Of a DNA stretch of 64,000 nucleotides, positions 8,480 to 18,225 are shown piece after piece; position 1 is the first letter of the stretch; the number at the start of each line of letters is the position of its first letter. The notes beneath the pieces are model-generated. The model was not told where the DNA came from. It ran no database searches and saw only the letters and a program-made list of their open reading frames with translations. The stretch is from contig CALZUA010000013.1 of assembly GCA_945829235.1 (NCBI GenBank), forward strand, positions 1 through 64,000, read 5' to 3'. The position numbers and the translations under genes were made by a program. This stretch comes from an uncultured Clostridia bacterium. Lineage in GTDB: Bacteria; Bacillota; Clostridia; Oscillospirales; Ruminococcaceae.

Positions 8480-9063
8480 ACAATATTCTCTTCAAAAAAC
8501 TCTACAAGCGTGTCCATAACACCTGTTGCCGCCTGAATACTGCCTATCATCAGCAGGTCGGAATTAAGCGTTGAGTAATCAATGTCATATCCCGCATTTC
8601 TGATAAGCTGCACGAAGAAAACTCTCTCCGTTCTGCCATTGCCCTCTCTGAAAGGGTGGAGCATATTCAGCGAATGGTACAGGTCGGCGATTTCGCTGAT
8701 AAATTCGTTTTGAGACAGTTTCGTGAAATAATCCACTCTTTTCAGCCTTGCGAAAATCAGACTGCCAAGCTCCTCTATCTTATCGGGAGCAGTAAAGACA
8801 GTTGCTGTTTTTGACAAAGCAATCGTTCTCGTATTTCCTGCCCAATCGTATAAATCCTCGAACAGAACCCTGTGCAGTCCTTTGTAATTCTCAAAATCGA
8901 AATTGTGAGCCAAAGGCTCATTTATAAGGCTTGCCGCCTTATATGCGGTAATAAGTGCCTCACTGCTCTTGAGCTCGTTTTCGTCCTTTATACCCAGCTT
9001 GTTGATAAGGGTAGTTGTACCATCGTAGCAGTCGGCATTTGTGACATCAAGTTTGTATGACAT
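8470..9063 (-). CDS. fic: Fic-domain toxin (AMP-transferase type)
   Basis: A 197-residue Fic protein. The active-site motif HPFREGNGR near residue 136 is complete, with His for catalysis and the anion-binding GNGR. A substrate-flap segment precedes it (KTATVFTAPDKI). Fic enzymes of this kind transfer AMP to targets such as gyrase and topoisomerase IV. The small gene two bases upstream encodes a protein with the inhibitory (S/T)xxxE(G/N) motif, so this is a class I Fic toxin regulated in trans. It forms its own transcript with that antitoxin. The target is not known from sequence. Confidence 0.92.
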   Translation of the reverse strand: MSYKLDVTNADCYDGTTTLINKLGIKDENELKSSEALITAYKAASLINEPLAHNFDFENYKGLHRVLFEDLYDWAGNTRTIALSKTATVFTAPDKIEELGSLIFARLKRVDYFTKLSQNEFISEIADLYHSLNMLHPFREGNGRTERVFFVQLIRNAGYDIDYSTLNSDLLMIGSIQAATGVMDTLVEFFEENIVSR

Positions 9064-9065
9064 AA

Positions 9066-9230
9066 TCAGTTGTTCTTGTTGTTGAGCTCTTTTAGCGCTT
9101 CTGCTAAGGTTATTTCCTTATTCATAAGCTTTATAATAAGCTCTTTGTGCTTTTCTGTTATAACGAAGCCCTCCATCTCGGTGGACACGATAGCGTTATC
9201 AACGGCACGTTCTATTGTCATAGCAGTCAT
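9066..9230 (-). CDS. VbhA-like antitoxin of the Fic toxin
   Basis: A 54-residue protein from ATG at 9230 (AAGGGTG upstream) to TGA at 9066, two bases before fic. It contains STEMEG, a perfect (S/T)xxxE(G/N) inhibition-helix motif whose Glu blocks ATP binding in the Fic active site, followed by a helical tail (EALKELNNKNN). This is the VbhA antitoxin pattern. Order antitoxin then toxin, close spacing and a promoter directly upstream fit an autonomous toxin-antitoxin unit. Confidence 0.88.
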   Translation of the reverse strand: MTAMTIERAVDNAIVSTEMEGFVITEKHKELIIKLMNKEITLAEALKELNNKNN

Positions 9231-9261
9231 AGTTTTTCACCCTTTAGTATATATTGCTTTT

Positions 9262-9290
9262 ATTATACACCATCTTGCCGAAAAAATCAA
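9262..9290 (-). promoter_or_regulatory. Promoter of the antitoxin-fic operon
   Basis: TTGATT (9290-9285), 17 nt, TATAAT (9267-9262). It is not a header-repeat copy. Confidence 0.7.
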
Positions 9291-9415
9291 TAGGTTTTCT
9301 GCACATAAAGCTGCAAGGGCAAACCCACGCATATAATCTTCAATCATTAAAGTGTGGAAAGTTAAGAGAGATATTGTGATAATATAAGTCCCACTGGGAA
9401 TACGTCTTTTTGCGG

Positions 9416-9892
9416 TTACTTATGTTTTCTCTGATATTTTGCTAACAACGCGCCCTCTGCCAATATGTGATTATCTATCGCATTGAGTAAATCGTTCTTT
9501 CTGGCATCATGACTTAACTGTAATTCTATATCTAATGCGTAAACAGTAATTTTATAGCGATGATTCCAATTAAATGGTGGTTTTGGACCTCGATAGCAAT
9601 GATTGCCGTATGCAATACCCTGTTCAATGTGAATCGGTTCATCTACAACTGCACCTTTTGGCAATTCTCTCGGTATTATACCGATGGGAGGTATATTCCA
9701 AGCCACCCAGTGATTGAATCCGGGCTGAATCGGATGGTCTAAATCATCCATAACAATTGCAAGTGATACAGTATCAGAAGGTAATCCTTCTATATACAAC
9801 TCCGGCGATTTATCATCGCCATAACCGGCGCAGCAGTCCGGCATCCAATCTTCGCTTTCAAATTGCGGAGATTTGATAACTAATTCATTCAT
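9416..9892 (-). CDS. YbhB/YbcL-family PEBP-like protein
   Basis: A 158-residue phosphatidylethanolamine-binding-protein homologue. Family marks: SPELYIEGLPSDTVSLAIVMDDLD with the conserved D-x-D, GFNHWVAWNIPP, and YGNHCYRGPKPPF near the ligand pocket. The function of bacterial members is unclear. I start at MNELVI (9892), which has AGAAAGGAATCG about 12 nt upstream, rather than the ATG 33 nt earlier that would overlap that site. It lies alone between the fic operon and a broken acetyltransferase. Confidence 0.88.
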   Translation of the reverse strand: MNELVIKSPQFESEDWMPDCCAGYGDDKSPELYIEGLPSDTVSLAIVMDDLDHPIQPGFNHWVAWNIPPIGIIPRELPKGAVVDEPIHIEQGIAYGNHCYRGPKPPFNWNHRYKITVYALDIELQLSHDARKNDLLNAIDNHILAEGALLAKYQRKHK

Positions 9893-9969
9893 AATTTGTT
9901 TCGATTCCTTTCTACTGATAAACATATTTCGATTTGATAATTAGATTAATCTAGCTGATTTATGGAAGC

Positions 9970-10372
9970 TTATAAGGATTTTGTTCGGAAAAAATCCTGT
10001 TCATCTTCACCCATAATTTCAAAACCGAGCTTTTCGTATAGTCTTGCCGCTGCGATATTTAATTTTCGATGTCCGAGATTGATTTTTCTAACATTATAGT
10101 TTTTTTGCATAATGATTTCCTTGATAATTTACATCAATCATTAGAGGATTGATAAAGCCTGATACGCCGTCCTCATCATAGCCAAGACCTATTAACCCGA
10201 TAATTGTTTCATCAAGCATTATAGCATAGAGATTAGTGTGTTCTTCATATCTGCTTATTCCTATCCAATAAACATTTGGTATGGGGAAGAATTCTTTTTG
10301 TTTCTCTGAAACAGACAGATTTGCTGTTTCAAGCCAGTTGGCCTTATCAAGTTCTTTTAATTGAATTGACAT
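9970..10372 (-). pseudogene. GNAT N-acetyltransferase, frameshifted
   Basis: From ATG 10372 (TTGGAGAG site) the frame reads MSIQLKELDKANW... with ETIIGLIGLGYDEDG and PLMIDVNYQGNHYAKKL, the middle of a GNAT domain ending in a decayed acetyl-CoA loop (usual Q/RxxGxG/A). It then stops near 10094. The C-terminal part appears in another frame (RKLNIAAARLYEKLGFEI) and ends at 9970. The insertion/deletion sits just after the acetyl-CoA loop. It is probably inactive. It is driven by the header promoter at 10407-10435 and is the last minus-strand gene before core C. Confidence 0.75.
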
Positions 10373-10406
10373 ATAACTCTCCAAATTTATGTTTATCGAC
10401 AAGATT

Positions 10407-10435
10407 ATTATATCACAAACAAACGAAAATTTCAA
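10407..10435 (-). promoter_or_regulatory. SigmaA promoter (header repeat) of the GNAT pseudogene
   Basis: TTGAAA (10435-10430), 17 nt, TATAAT (10412-10407). Confidence 0.8.
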
Positions 10436-10474
10436 TAAACAACCGCAAATCCACCCCAAAATTCTCAAATCTCA

Positions 10475-10567
10475 ATACTCTGAATGTATAACCGCAAGAC
10501 GCCAATTTTCGACATTATTGTTCATATTTTTGTATATTTCGACAATTTTTATAGGATTAGCAATAAC
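10475..10567 (-). repeat. Block-B repeat plus att-like core C
   Basis: Core GATTAGCAATAAC at 10555-10567 followed by ATCGTTGAGGAAAC. The left flank, CTCTGAATG...GCCAATTTTCGACATTATTG, matches blocks at 1, 42486 and 51230. It separates the fic/PEBP/GNAT unit from the Wadjet unit. Confidence 0.75.
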
Positions 10568-10614
10568 ATCGTTGAGGAAACGATTCAAAATACGAGAAAC
10601 TGCTGAAATTCAGC

Positions 10615-11853
10615 TTATCTTAACATCTTCCAGCTGATAATCTCCTGCTCAAGCTTGCAGTTATTTTTAAGCATATATTTTGCTATATCGGCAAATTGCG
10701 CCCTTTCAATGAGCTTTTCAGCTTTGGTAATATCGTTCACCTCAAGCGGTTTGCAAAAATTACCGAATCGTTTCAATTGCGGTAGTCCCATACAAAATGG
10801 TTCAAACTCAATTCCGGAGCTTCTTCTTAATGCCAACAGGATATAAAACCCGTCCGGGTCAATATCACCGAAATGGAGCCATTTTCTGTCCTTGCAGTTC
10901 TCATGCATTTTTCTTAAAAATCCCGCCTTACAGGAATTATTGTAACCGCTAAGGAACAGAAAAAAATACTCCGGCAAAGCGATACGATTGAACGAGGTCA
11001 GATTCTCAACCGTCATCACATTAGGTTCATTAACCATAATTTCAGAAATGCGTTCGACCGAATCCGAGCGTAATGCAACCGGATTTTCCGGCGACAACTC
11101 TATTCTTATACCGTTCGTTAAGGTAATATATCCGCTCCCCTTGAAATAGAAAAACGATGGATTTTTCACTATATTATGCGCAGACAATATCTGTTCTCTT
11201 CGCATTGATGCGCTGTCGCATTCTGCTGAATTCTCGTATGTACCATACTTATCAAGAAGCGAACAGACTCTCGCCTTGTATTCCCTTTCAAAAACCTTGC
11301 TGTCCCCAAAAAGCTCAATAGAAAGCTCTCGTTCAAGTATTTCATTTTCATTGTGAAGGATATGTTCAACACAATGAAGCAGCTTCTCCAGCCCGTCATT
11401 ATCATCAGAGAGATTTTGTTTTTTCCCTTGAGCTATGCGGTTAAGCTGTCCATTGCAAATAGCTGAAAGTAAATCATCTCTCCCGCTGTATTTTTTCAGT
11501 ATTTCAGCAGCCTTATCCAGCACCGAGCGCTTATTCTCAATTCCCAGAACAGTCGGCAAATCGGCTATCCTATCATTCACGACAATTATTTTCTGAATTA
11601 CGCCCAAGCGTTTATCAAGTTTCAGTTCAACCAACCCTTGTCTTTCAAGCGAGCGCATATCACACTCAAATTCAAAGCGTGCGTCAGCGTCGACATAGTC
11701 GCTGTCGTACTCCTTGAAAACATCGCACGGCTTGCAGGAAAAGGACTGTCGGACAGCATTTGTTCCATTGAAGCTCCTGCTGTTGTTGTACTTTTCCAGC
11801 AACAATAAAAGTATTGCCCTTTGATTTTCATTCAACGAACTGTATGAACTCAT
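10615..11853 (-). CDS. jetD: Wadjet nuclease subunit JetD
   Basis: A 412-residue protein of the DUF2220 family. The C-terminal half holds the TOPRIM-like acidic motif HFGDIDPDGFYIL (near residue 325), the DNA-cleavage site of JetD in known Wadjet systems. The N-terminal half is a DNA-binding, winged-helix-rich arm. JetD cuts plasmids that the JetABC SMC-like motor has extruded. It is last of four genes and overlaps jetC by 26 nt, so it is co-translated. It appears complete. Core C follows its stop by about 50 nt. Confidence 0.92.
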   Translation of the reverse strand: MSSYSSLNENQRAILLLLLEKYNNSRSFNGTNAVRQSFSCKPCDVFKEYDSDYVDADARFEFECDMRSLERQGLVELKLDKRLGVIQKIIVVNDRIADLPTVLGIENKRSVLDKAAEILKKYSGRDDLLSAICNGQLNRIAQGKKQNLSDDNDGLEKLLHCVEHILHNENEILERELSIELFGDSKVFEREYKARVCSLLDKYGTYENSAECDSASMRREQILSAHNIVKNPSFFYFKGSGYITLTNGIRIELSPENPVALRSDSVERISEIMVNEPNVMTVENLTSFNRIALPEYFFLFLSGYNNSCKAGFLRKMHENCKDRKWLHFGDIDPDGFYILLALRRSSGIEFEPFCMGLPQLKRFGNFCKPLEVNDITKAEKLIERAQFADIAKYMLKNNCKLEQEIISWKMLR

Positions 11854-14800
11854 CTGCTATTCCCTCTACAAAATGGGTGTGTTCTCCTGACGGAACCAGA
11901 CTAATTGTTGAGTTTATGTAGCTGCCAATGCTGCTGATTTTACTCGGCGGTGCTGCATATATCACCTGAAATCCGTTCTGCTCGAAATAATTCACCATCT
12001 GCTCTATTCTTTCACCGCTCAGCGCTGCAAATGCCTCGTCTATGAACGCAATTCTTGCGCAAATCCTGTCGCGTGGATAATACTGTATCAAGCTCGCAGC
12101 AAGGATTATGAAATACGGCGTCTGCTTTTCTCCGTTGCTCGCAGAGCCCTGCTTGCGCGAAAGATTTGTTCCGTCCGTGTCACCGCTGCGCTTGTTTATC
12201 TTCATATCATACGTCAAGTAATTTCGATAATCCTCAAAATCAAAATCGCCGCCGTCGCTTATTATTGTTTCAACAAGCTCGCGTATATCATTATCCAGCA
12301 GTTCGCTTTGATTATCCGTTAAAGTAATCTGACCATCGTCGAGATACATCTTGTCTATCTGCCTCGCTATGCGGAAAAATGCAGCCTTATCGGGGCGCTC
12401 ATCGATTTTAAACGTGTATATGTCCTGCCCAAACGGAAGGTGTTTAAGCTCGGAATTGATAGCTTCAATCTCATTTTTTGCCCTGTCGATATTCTCCTTG
12501 ATTTCAGCAACAAACTCATTCATAAAGATGCTCTGAAGCTGCTTTTTTGCATCGTTAATCTGCGCTTTCGCTTTTTCGGATTCAATGTTTGAGATATTGT
12601 TCAATTCACGGCGAAAATACGGGATATACGCCTCTCCTGTAAGCTCGATATCAGCGCCGAGAATACCCCTGTATTTTCTTTGAAGAGCCTGCATTTCTTG
12701 CAGACGCGCGAGCTTATCGCTTTTGGACTTATTGATAGTATTATCCTGTAAAGCAATCCCGTCGTCGTTTCCTTTGCTGAGCTTCTCATATTCAGCAAGA
12801 GCTTCACGCTTGACAGCAAGGTGACGCAGAGCGTACTCATCATATTCTCTTTGTAAAATCGCAGCATCAGCCGAAAAGTTACTCTTCTGCCTTTGCAAAT
12901 CGTTTATCATATTTTCGCAGCCACCTATATCGGAACTTATTTGCGAAAACTTTTCCTGACATTTCCGATATTCAAGCTCTGCCCTGTCGCAAGCCTCTGA
13001 CAATATAATAAAGGTCGGATCCTTTTTCTGATTATCAAGCACGATATTCAGCTCGGAATACGCACTTTTCTGAACTTTAATCTCTGTTACCGCCTCGAAA
13101 CGCAGGGTATTTATATCAATGCGCACTTCATCAAGTATTTTAATAAGCCTGTTGTTTTCGTTTATTTCAGACTGATTTGCTTCCCTTTCAGCCTTCAGCC
13201 CAATCAGAATGTTTCTGTTTCGTTCAAGCTCCCGCCTAACAGCACCAATTCCCAAAACATAACTGAGCTTTTTTTCGTCCAGCCTGTACATAGAGTATCC
13301 CTTTGAAACATAACAATCAGCGGTAAGGCCGCCATTGAAATGCTCGTGCAATTCATCAAGGCTGCCGCAGAGATGAACACGGTTTAAGAGGAAATTTGCG
13401 TATTTTCTCCCGGCGCTGTTGGGTATTTCCAGCAGAGAAGCGGCTGAACCGGCTACTACGGGCTTGTCCGGAAGCTTGTCGGAATATACCAGTCTGACAT
13501 TCTTTATTCCGCACTGCTTGTACAGCTGCTGCGCAACAGGAACAAACTCATCATCAACAATAAGGTCAAAACGATTCCAACCCATAAACAGCTCAAGCGC
13601 GTCCTGCCAGCTTTCATCGGTAATCCGTTCTACAAGCTCCGCCAGAAAATGCACCCTTGTGTCGATACCCCTCTTGTCCAACTCGTTTTGAAGCCTCTTT
13701 CTCGCATTTTCGGAATGTTCGGGAAATGTAAACTTGTTGTTTTCCAGCTTTGCAATCTTCTGACTGATTTCTGCTATTTCTTTTTCAAGGAAGTCATCTT
13801 TCCGAGCAAGTTCAAATGCCGTATTTCCCAGTTCTTGTTTCTTTGCATTGATTATATACTCAAACTCCGAAACCGCACTGTATTTTTCTTCGGCTCCGGT
13901 GTGGATATCAGTCAGTCTGAACAAAGCCGGAGATGCCACGGAACGCAGTCCCAGCTTTCCCTCCGCAGCTACCTTATTTACAGACTCCTGCAACGCTTCG
14001 ATAACAGCTATCTGCTGCTCGCTCTCGGAAATATCATTTTTCAGCGCCGCCAGTTTTGCCTCAAGCTGAGATATAGTCCCTGAAATATCAGAGTTTTCAA
14101 GATTATTCTTTGCATGGCGAAGCTCCTCGCTTGCGTTTGCCATAGCTGATTTAGCGGCTGCTTGCTCTGCATTCAGCTTTTCACGTCGCTCTGACTTAAC
14201 AACAATATCCCGCGCGATTTTTTCGGCTTTTATCTGATTTGAACGCAGCTCCTGATATTTAGAGATATATTCCTTAACCTCAGCATTGTGCTTCGCCTTT
14301 TCGTATTGTTCGGTTGCCTTATCCAGCTGTTCAAGAACGTTTCTTCTGTTAATAAGGTCGTCATACACACTGTTGAGTTTCTCAAGAGCCTGCTTCTGCT
14401 CACTTATCATCGAAATAGCTCTGACAGGGTGCTCCTCCAAAACATTCTCGCAGATAAATCTGTTAATATCATTATCCGGCTTGAAACACATCATACGGAC
14501 AAGTTTCTTTGCATAATCCCGCTCCTTGCCTTTTATCCGCATACCAAGTGCGCTGCTTATCTGAACTATACCCTTTTCCTTTGCCATAAACTCGCCCGGA
14601 CGTATGCGGACATTCTTTACCGTCAGTTCAGTCCGTGGGCAGGCATAGATAAAATCACCCTCCCTGCGATAGAAATTGAAATCATCTATCCCGGCGTCCG
14701 GCTTTACAAACCAGTATGATTTTGCAGGCGTAACCTCGTCCTGTGATTCGATACATACGCCCACGGTCACGGGGAAATTGTCCGCAGGCGAATAGAACTC

Positions 14801-15097
14801 CAGCGCGATATAACTCGTGATACCGCCTTTTCGCAGGAAACGTTTTTCACCGTTCGCTCTTGTATCTCCGCGGACATATCCGTTTACTGTACGTTCGCGG
14901 TCCTGCGCCGCAACATTGAACTGCGTGTTCCCGCAAAGCGCGTAGGTCATCGCGTCAAGAACCGTTGATTTTCCCGCGCCATTCACGCCCGTAAACAAAG
15001 CCGAGCCGTCCACTCTTACTGTTTCTGCCGCAAATCTTGCCCAGTTCACCAAAATGATTTTTTGGAGTGATTTTCTAGGAAAAAGCATACTCATCAT
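11828..15097 (-). CDS. jetC: Wadjet SMC-like ATPase JetC
   Basis: A 1089-residue MukB/SMC-like motor. The Walker A motif GVNGAGKST lies near residues 37-45, long coiled-coil arms near 250-430 and 640-900, and the C-terminal Walker B region RIAFIDEAFAALSGERIEQM near residue 1015. It should drive loop extrusion of circular foreign DNA. I start at MMSMLFPRKS (15097) with GAGGAG 5 nt upstream; the ATG ten codons earlier would swallow that site. It overlaps jetB by 23 nt and jetD by 26 nt. All catalytic motifs seem intact. Confidence 0.93.
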   Translation of the reverse strand: MMSMLFPRKSLQKIILVNWARFAAETVRVDGSALFTGVNGAGKSTVLDAMTYALCGNTQFNVAAQDRERTVNGYVRGDTRANGEKRFLRKGGITSYIALEFYSPADNFPVTVGVCIESQDEVTPAKSYWFVKPDAGIDDFNFYRREGDFIYACPRTELTVKNVRIRPGEFMAKEKGIVQISSALGMRIKGKERDYAKKLVRMMCFKPDNDINRFICENVLEEHPVRAISMISEQKQALEKLNSVYDDLINRRNVLEQLDKATEQYEKAKHNAEVKEYISKYQELRSNQIKAEKIARDIVVKSERREKLNAEQAAAKSAMANASEELRHAKNNLENSDISGTISQLEAKLAALKNDISESEQQIAVIEALQESVNKVAAEGKLGLRSVASPALFRLTDIHTGAEEKYSAVSEFEYIINAKKQELGNTAFELARKDDFLEKEIAEISQKIAKLENNKFTFPEHSENARKRLQNELDKRGIDTRVHFLAELVERITDESWQDALELFMGWNRFDLIVDDEFVPVAQQLYKQCGIKNVRLVYSDKLPDKPVVAGSAASLLEIPNSAGRKYANFLLNRVHLCGSLDELHEHFNGGLTADCYVSKGYSMYRLDEKKLSYVLGIGAVRRELERNRNILIGLKAEREANQSEINENNRLIKILDEVRIDINTLRFEAVTEIKVQKSAYSELNIVLDNQKKDPTFIILSEACDRAELEYRKCQEKFSQISSDIGGCENMINDLQRQKSNFSADAAILQREYDEYALRHLAVKREALAEYEKLSKGNDDGIALQDNTINKSKSDKLARLQEMQALQRKYRGILGADIELTGEAYIPYFRRELNNISNIESEKAKAQINDAKKQLQSIFMNEFVAEIKENIDRAKNEIEAINSELKHLPFGQDIYTFKIDERPDKAAFFRIARQIDKMYLDDGQITLTDNQSELLDNDIRELVETIISDGGDFDFEDYRNYLTYDMKINKRSGDTDGTNLSRKQGSASNGEKQTPYFIILAASLIQYYPRDRICARIAFIDEAFAALSGERIEQMVNYFEQNGFQVIYAAPPSKISSIGSYINSTISLVPSGEHTHFVEGIADEFIQFVE

Positions 15098-15737
15098 TAT
15101 TCTCCTCAATCTCATCATCCGATACACGCGAACGCGCTTTCATCTTCGGGATTGTAACATCAACAAAACGCTTGAAATCATCGTCGGACATACAAAACTG
15201 CATTGATGTAAACATTCTGATTTTACATTCATAATCATCAACTTTTCCAAGAACCTCAATAAGATTATAACCCGCAAACAGCTTTAGAATATTGCCCATA
15301 GATTCCTTATCTATCCTGTTTGCGTAACCGAGCCGATTCAGCTGCATATCCAGCTGGGCTTTCTCTACAACGACAGATGAAGTTAGGCTTCCCGAAATCA
15401 TTTTCTCAGCGTAGAGAAACCATAAGCAGCATAATACAACGCTCTCATTCAGCCGCAAACGCAGTCTGTTAGCCTGAACCGACTCATCATCGCCGATTCT
15501 GTAATTCCTCAGCATTGCAACGCCGGCGGTTTCGTCCACGACTAAATCGTAACCCATAATCTGAAAATATCCGCTGAATATTTCGCGGTTATGCTCACGT
15601 CTGATGAAGTTGTAATCCTCGCGCAGCTCGCTTTTTTCCCTTACAATAAAGGTCGATTTAAGCAGTTTTCTGCATACCCGCCGGAAGAATTCCTTCTGAC
15701 TTAGCGGAAGACTTTCATAACGCTCCACCCATTCCAT
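15075..15737 (-). CDS. jetB: Wadjet subunit JetB (DUF4194-like)
   Basis: A 220-residue protein with the winged-helix, MukE-like layout of JetB/DUF4194: LSQKEFFRRVCRKLLKSTFIV near the start, an ETAGVAMLRNY strand, and an LRLNESVVLCCLWFLYAEK helix. It is the kite-like bridge between JetA and JetC. It begins 4 nt after the jetA stop and overlaps jetC. Assignment rests on gene order and pattern. Confidence 0.88.
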   Translation of the reverse strand: MEWVERYESLPLSQKEFFRRVCRKLLKSTFIVREKSELREDYNFIRREHNREIFSGYFQIMGYDLVVDETAGVAMLRNYRIGDDESVQANRLRLRLNESVVLCCLWFLYAEKMISGSLTSSVVVEKAQLDMQLNRLGYANRIDKESMGNILKLFAGYNLIEVLGKVDDYECKIRMFTSMQFCMSDDDFKRFVDVTIPKMKARSRVSDDEIEENNDEYAFS

Positions 15738-15741
15738 TATG

Positions 15742-17127
15742 TCACTTCCTTCTTATAATAAAATTATGCAGCAACATTGAATCCTTTTCGATATATCCAT
15801 CAAGAATAACAATCTCGAAACCGTTTTCTTCGGCATATGCCGCCGCTGCAGCGGCGGCAAGAATATCTCCTTTTTTCGTCATCGGAAAATCCGCTGCGCT
15901 TATTTCACGGCGCTCACCCATCAGATTAGAAACATAGCTTTTCATCGCTCTGCGTGAATAGGGGTCGTAAGCTTCACGGCACTGCTGCTCAAGCGCCCTC
16001 TGTTTGTCCTCGTCTGAAAGCGGCGGTGCCTCGGTCGCGCCGGTAAAAGACACCTTTTTCTGCTTTGTCGGAAAACGAAGCGACGATGTATCGATATACG
16101 ACTGCGTATTCAACGTAAACAAGCCTGTAAATTCATCGGGAAGCAGGTCGTTTCCATCAAGCTCCTTATATTCGTCAAGAATAAATTTAAGCACCTGTTC
16201 AATACACCCCTGCTTGCTTACATCGTTATTCATTAAAAACCGCGCTCTGCCTATTGCCAGCGTAAAATAAATGTTGATTTTCTTTTTAATATCGTTCATT
16301 ATCTTATCGTAATCATCGGTAAGAAAACGTATCGCAGAATCAAACATATCATGCACCTTTTGTTCTGCATCTGCTTCATTATTCGGATTTTCTTCATCAT
16401 AACAGCCTATCACGATAAGGTCATACAAATCAGGGTCGCGGCGCATCTTTTCAAGCCGACTGCGGATTTCCGTGCGGTAAATATGAATATTCTGCTGCTT
16501 CACAAGTCTTGAATATTCCTTGATAAAGTCACCGTCACAATAAGAGAGAAGATTTTCGGTAAGGCTCTCCAGAGTTTCCTCTCTCACCATTTTCTCGATT
16601 ATCGAACGTATCGACGTCGAGAGCTTTTTCAGGGAATTTGAGAGCTTCTTGGCATTTTTGTAGACCTCTTTCAACGCATTGACATAAGGGTTGTTTTTCC
16701 ACTGCTCATAGTTCTTCAGCCTGTTGTAAATATTGAAAATGTAAGATGAATACTCCTCTTTTGGCGGCTTTATCAAGGTCTGGAGGAATTCAGCAAGAGC
16801 TATTCCTCGGTCTGTCATAATTATCATGCGTTCGTAGGTGGTGTCGTCTGTTTCTTCTGTCAGCCAGCCGCAGTCGCAGAATTTCCTCAGCAGAGCGTTT
16901 GCAAAATCATTCGCAGTGGCGTATTGCTGATTCTCGTCCGCAGTTAGGTGAGAGTCAAGAAGATAACCTGCAACCGCGTCACGCACCGCTGAGCGGTCAA
17001 TCTTATATGATATCTCATGCTCAAAAGCGTCATATACAGCAAGCAGCGCGTCGGAATTTATCCGATTGCTGCTGTTGCTGGCAAGCGGATTAAAGAACGT
17101 GCTGTTAACAACATCAAACAGATTCAA
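15742..17127 (-). CDS. jetA: Wadjet subunit JetA
   Basis: A 461-residue kleisin-like subunit. The opening MNLFDVVNSTFFNPLASNSS and a helix-rich body with YDAFEHEISYKIDR resemble the DUF5716-type JetA, which would place this system in Wadjet type III rather than the DUF3375-bearing type I; that call is from memory. GAGGTG precedes the ATG. Only 30 nt separate it from the upstream lipoprotein gene, so the Wadjet genes probably share a transcript with two extra genes. Confidence 0.87.
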   Translation of the reverse strand: MNLFDVVNSTFFNPLASNSSNRINSDALLAVYDAFEHEISYKIDRSAVRDAVAGYLLDSHLTADENQQYATANDFANALLRKFCDCGWLTEETDDTTYERMIIMTDRGIALAEFLQTLIKPPKEEYSSYIFNIYNRLKNYEQWKNNPYVNALKEVYKNAKKLSNSLKKLSTSIRSIIEKMVREETLESLTENLLSYCDGDFIKEYSRLVKQQNIHIYRTEIRSRLEKMRRDPDLYDLIVIGCYDEENPNNEADAEQKVHDMFDSAIRFLTDDYDKIMNDIKKKINIYFTLAIGRARFLMNNDVSKQGCIEQVLKFILDEYKELDGNDLLPDEFTGLFTLNTQSYIDTSSLRFPTKQKKVSFTGATEAPPLSDEDKQRALEQQCREAYDPYSRRAMKSYVSNLMGERREISAADFPMTKKGDILAAAAAAAYAEENGFEIVILDGYIEKDSMLLHNFIIRRK

Positions 17128-17157
17128 CCGACTTCACCTCTCAAGAAGCGCAAACCT

Positions 17158-18174
17158 TTAATACGAATCAACCACGCTGAATGACAATTTGAGCGTTTGA
17201 CCGCCGCCGTTAATCACAATTCCCTTTTTGCCGGACTGAGTTTTTCCGCCGACGTGCCACGTCCACGACACAACTCCGCTGCTGTTAGAAACCTTGTTTT
17301 CAAGACCTTTAGCTTTGGATTTTCCCGATTGATAATAGACAGCAATCGAATACTCGGTGTTCGGCTTTCCCTTGATTGTAATCGTTGCGTCCTCGTTTCG
17401 GCGAAGCGGGTTGGTCATTGACACGAGCTGTATCTCTGCCACGGTAACCTCGGGTGCTGTCTGAACAGGTTTTGTTGAAATCGGCTTGGTTTCCGAACTT
17501 GACGAACCGCTCGACAAACTGCTTTGAACAGGCTCGGAGCTGCTTGTTGAGGAACTTGTTAGTTCTTCGGCACTGCTTGTCGATGATGAACTTGATGATT
17601 CCTTGGAACTGCTCTCGGTTGACGAGCTTATTGGCTCTTCAACGCTGCTTTCGGGCATTGAACGAATCGGTTCTTCGGAGCTGCTTTCGGTTGACGAATC
17701 CGCCGAACCGAGCGCCTCTTTCTCAATCTCTTGAACCTTGATTTCATCGCTATGACAGCTGATTTTATAGGTGATTTTCATATCGCTGTCCGCGCTCAAA
17801 ACCGCGCTGCCGCTTACATCGGGCGAGTCGCTTTTTGTGAAAAGAAGATTGTGTTCACCTGGTGCAAGGGAAAGCTCAAAATCGGCGTCCTCACCGTGTT
17901 TCATTGTCCCTTGCTCCGCTCCGTCAACGCTGAATTTCACATCGTAAGTGCTGAAAATCAGATTTGCGGTGAAATTGATATGCACGGAAATTTTATATGT
18001 ATCGGCACTCTCGGAAGATGACGAAATTTCGCTTGACTGCACACTTTCAGACAGCGATGAGCTTGAAATTTCAGCACTGCTTGAGCTGTTCAAAAACTTC
18101 TCAAAGCCCTCACAGCCTGTAAGAATAACCGCCGCCAGCAACGCCGCGACAATTGCCAAAAACCGCTTTTTCAT
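17158..18174 (-). CDS. Ser-rich lipoprotein upstream of the Wadjet genes
   Basis: A 338-residue protein with a signal peptide and lipobox LTGC (Cys21), so it is a surface lipoprotein. A small beta domain (about 60-150, with GEHNLLFTKSDSPDVSG) is followed by a 90-residue Ser/Glu/Pro linker of short repeats such as SSTESSSKESSS. The C-terminal Ig-like beta domain (TNPLRRNEDATITIKGKPN, then VSWTWHVGGKT) resembles bacterial surface modules. It lies 30 nt before jetA on the same strand. A direct role in plasmid defence is unlikely for an extracellular protein, so it may be a separate passenger or a sensor. Function unknown. Confidence 0.75.
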   Translation of the reverse strand: MKKRFLAIVAALLAAVILTGCEGFEKFLNSSSSAEISSSSLSESVQSSEISSSSESADTYKISVHINFTANLIFSTYDVKFSVDGAEQGTMKHGEDADFELSLAPGEHNLLFTKSDSPDVSGSAVLSADSDMKITYKISCHSDEIKVQEIEKEALGSADSSTESSSEEPIRSMPESSVEEPISSSTESSSKESSSSSSTSSAEELTSSSTSSSEPVQSSLSSGSSSSETKPISTKPVQTAPEVTVAEIQLVSMTNPLRRNEDATITIKGKPNTEYSIAVYYQSGKSKAKGLENKVSNSSGVVSWTWHVGGKTQSGKKGIVINGGGQTLKLSFSVVDSY

Positions 18175-18225
18175 AAATTTCCTCCAAATTTATTATCTTG
18201 CTATCAGCGAAACATATTCAAAAAG

